Source: Candidatus Thorarchaeota archaeon
Lineage (GTDB): Archaea > Asgardarchaeota > Thorarchaeia > Thorarchaeales > Thorarchaeaceae
Direction: 5' to 3'
NCBI GenBank assembly: GCA_018335335.1
Contig: JAGXKG010000020.1
Location: 1-34,736 of the forward strand
Length of the DNA stretch: 34,736 bases
The position numbers were made by a program, and so were the translations under genes. Below, piece by piece: positions 33,559 through 34,736 of this stretch. How positions within the stretch are numbered: the first letter of the stretch is position 1; every line of letters starts with the position of its first letter. The notes beneath the pieces were generated by a model. It did no database searches. It was given only the letters and a program-made list of their open reading frames with translations, and was not told the origin of the DNA.

Positions 33559-34113
33559 AATCCGTTTCGTACAGTTTTGGGAACTGGTTGAAGTTCCTGT
33601 GTTCCACCCTTCCCCTGTCCAGTGTCACCACTATACCAGGGCGCTACCCCCGGCCAAGCAAGAGCTTTGTCCACGTTCACCGGAATAGGATTCCTCCTGT
33701 GGTCTCGGCTTCTGTCTCCTGTCATGCCCCGGTACATCACTCCGGCGACAGTGAAGTTTTCCACAGTTCTTACCACGGGGTGGTCATGATCACCCACCTC
33801 AGCTTTGTCACCGCCGCAAAGATGGCCCATTACAGATGAGGTGAACAACCGTGGACTCTCCTCGGCCTGATGGAGAACCGTTGTGGGAGAGTGAGGACCT
33901 CTGCTTAGTGGAGCGAATCCACCTCACAGCTTTCGGCCGCGCGCATCGTGTATGACACTAGCCCACTTACCTAGCCCCATTGATATTGAGTTTCGTACTG
34001 GAACCAATAAACTCCGCTTGTATGGCTGGAAATCTTACGGGAAATCGTACAGTTCTCTTAGACTTTTGAGCTCTGATTCCTTAGGATTTTTGCAGAATTT
34101 GCCTTTTCTTGAT
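33559..34113 (+). mobile_element. Non-autonomous IS200/IS605-like element, copy 2
   Basis: A 555-bp element after TTGAT (33554-33558) and ending in TTGAT (34109-34113). Left hairpin: CAGTT (33572-33576) with AACTG (33582-33586), flanked by GTTTC (33564-33568) which can pair with GAAGT including wobbles. Right hairpin: ATTC (34076-34079) with GAAT (34095-34098), 10 nt from the end, as in copy 1. The block 33639-33662 is identical to 8806-8829, and 33701-33721 to 8868-8888. Divergence from copy 1 includes indels not divisible by three, so most of it is not protein-coding. It sits in a gene-free stretch (33390-34378) and has the same orientation as copy 1. Confidence 0.75.
33855..33958 (+). ncRNA. 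Predicted structured RNA core of element copy 2
   Basis: ACTCTCC (33855-33861)/GGAGAGT (33886-33892); GTGAG (33891-33895)/CTCAC (33923-33927) with the 12-nt loop at 33896-33907; inner helix GTGGA (33908-33912)/TCCAC (33918-33922) closing a GCGAA loop; later GTGT (33948-33951)/ACAC (33955-33958). Base pairs differ from copy 1 yet pairing is kept. Expression unknown. Confidence 0.45.
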
Positions 34114-34378
34114 TCTTACTGCCTCATTGTCTGGTCAGCTAGAATTTCCTATCTGCCTCAGTACAAATTCACCGACAAGCACTCCATATTAGCAATAATA
34201 TTCATTTGATATTTATTTAAACAGTATATGTTCATATGTAGACACAGAAGCTTGCGGTCCAATGACTGAAAACCAGTCAATTAGTTTGCAGAACTTTAGG
34301 GAGATGCGTTTGGACTTACTAATCTATCGCCCATAAGGGCAAGCTAAACCAAATCAATTGCAAGGAGACCTATAGGAA
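34114..34378 (+). promoter_or_regulatory. AT-rich upstream region of the PH-like gene with two small hairpins
   Basis: A TTTATTTAAA run (about 34214-34222) is a candidate TATA box, which would imply a leader of about 140 nt. Within it TGACTG (34263-34268) pairs with CAGTCA (34274-34279), and GCCC (34329-34332) with GGGC (34337-34340). AAGGAG lies at about 34361-34366, 12 nt before the start. No known riboswitch recognised. Confidence 0.3.
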
Positions 34379-34732
34379 ATGACAGATGATGAATTTCCAA
34401 ATCTAGAGACCAATGAAGAAATAATCAGAGAAGACTCCGCAAAGCATGTAATGCACAGCGGAAATGTTAAACAGGGGGGCAGACTGGTACTAACGAACCA
34501 GAGATTGTTGTTCGGACGAGAAAGCTCATTCTTGTTCTTCTTCTTCAAGAGCACAGATACTACCGTCGATGTACCTCTTGACCAAATCAGGAAAGTTGGT
34601 ACTAAGGGTGTGATTAGAAAACAGCTGCAAGTTAGTCACGAAGATAATGGCAATTATGAGGAGGACTTTTTCCAAGTTGGCGACGTCGATGTGTGGGTAG
34701 CAAAGCTGAAAGAGCTATCAGACGCCGAGTAA
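34379..34732 (+). CDS. PH/GRAM-like domain protein
   Basis: 117 residues. The pattern GGRLVLTNQRLLFGRESSFLFFFFKSTDTTVDVPLDQIRKV followed by strands and a C-terminal helix VWVAKLKEL is that of prokaryotic PH/GRAM-like domains (GxLxLTxxRLxF...IPLxxIxxV). Such domains bind lipids or proteins; no TM segment or other domain is present. Start ATG 34379; the stop lies 4 bases before the window end, so downstream partners are unseen. Confidence 0.82.
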   Translation: MTDDEFPNLETNEEIIREDSAKHVMHSGNVKQGGRLVLTNQRLLFGRESSFLFFFFKSTDTTVDVPLDQIRKVGTKGVIRKQLQVSHEDNGNYEEDFFQVGDVDVWVAKLKELSDAE

Positions 34733-34736
34733 ACCT

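Noticed and set aside
33495-33848. Minus-strand frame of 117 codons across element copy 2
   Set aside because: It crosses the element's left boundary into flanking DNA, and copy 1 does not keep the frame; composition-driven.
1-34736. CRISPR array, rRNA or full tRNA genes
   Set aside because: No regularly spaced repeats and no rRNA or tRNA signatures were found on reading.

Overview
This 34.7 kb window looks like a chromosomal segment of an archaeon. Starts are often TTG or GTG. TATA-like boxes sit about 25-27 bp upstream of several probable leaderless ATGs. The gene set includes HdrD-like CCG-domain proteins, ACR3, split methylmalonyl-CoA mutase subunits and archaeal-style sensor kinases. 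It is most reminiscent of Asgard (Thorarchaeota-like) genomes, but that is an impression and not proven by the sequence. No rRNA, tRNA or CRISPR array was seen. The ends are cut: the left edge begins inside tldD.

Layout. 1-2.7 kb: tldD (partial) and tldE/pmbA protease pair, then a small thioredoxin-like orphan. 2.7-5.8 kb (-): SDR oxidoreductase, SAM methyltransferase and a six-TM histidine kinase. 5.8-7.3 kb (+): an arsenic operon (ACR3, ArsR) behind an inverted repeat that overlaps its TATA box. 7.5-8.4 kb (-): a RNase HIII-type enzyme. 8.5-9.6 kb: a PNPOx-like flavoprotein gene broken by a 568-bp element. 9.6-11.3 kb: biotin protein ligase and an Ntn-hydrolase-like protein. 11.5-14.4 kb: a PAS kinase with its receiver-only regulator, facing a third kinase. 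14.5-17.3 kb: MFS transporter, threonine aldolase and a TPR protein. 17.4-20.9 kb (-): the propionate/methylmalonyl-CoA operon (B12 subunit, MeaB, mutase, epimerase). 21-23.6 kb: YtcJ-like amidohydrolase, a second TPR protein and an unknown helical protein. 23.7-26.2 kb (-): glutaconate-type CoA-transferase A and B plus a HAD phosphatase. 26.3-27.4 kb: two membrane proteins. 27.5-30.4 kb (-): FAD oxidase and HdrD-like Fe-S partner. 30.7-33.4 kb: class III aminotransferase and MFS transporter. 33.5-34.7 kb: a second copy of the mobile element and a PH/GRAM-like protein.

Metabolically the window points to organic-acid and amino-acid catabolism. CoA-transferase activates acids. The MeaB-mutase-epimerase set converts methylmalonyl-CoA to succinyl-CoA, and the biotin ligase could serve a carboxylase encoded elsewhere. 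The FAD/Fe-S pair would oxidise a 2-hydroxyacid. The aminotransferase (or racemase) and threonine aldolase handle amino acids.

The most interesting item is a pair of related, mostly non-coding elements (8718-9285 and 33559-34113). Each lies directly 3' of YTGAT, ends in YTGAT, has a hairpin near each end, and carries a GC-rich core with helices whose pairing is kept by compensatory changes between the copies. This looks like a non-autonomous IS200/IS605-type element with a structured, perhaps omega-RNA-like, transcript. Copy 1 sits exactly in frame-restorable fashion inside the PNPOx gene.
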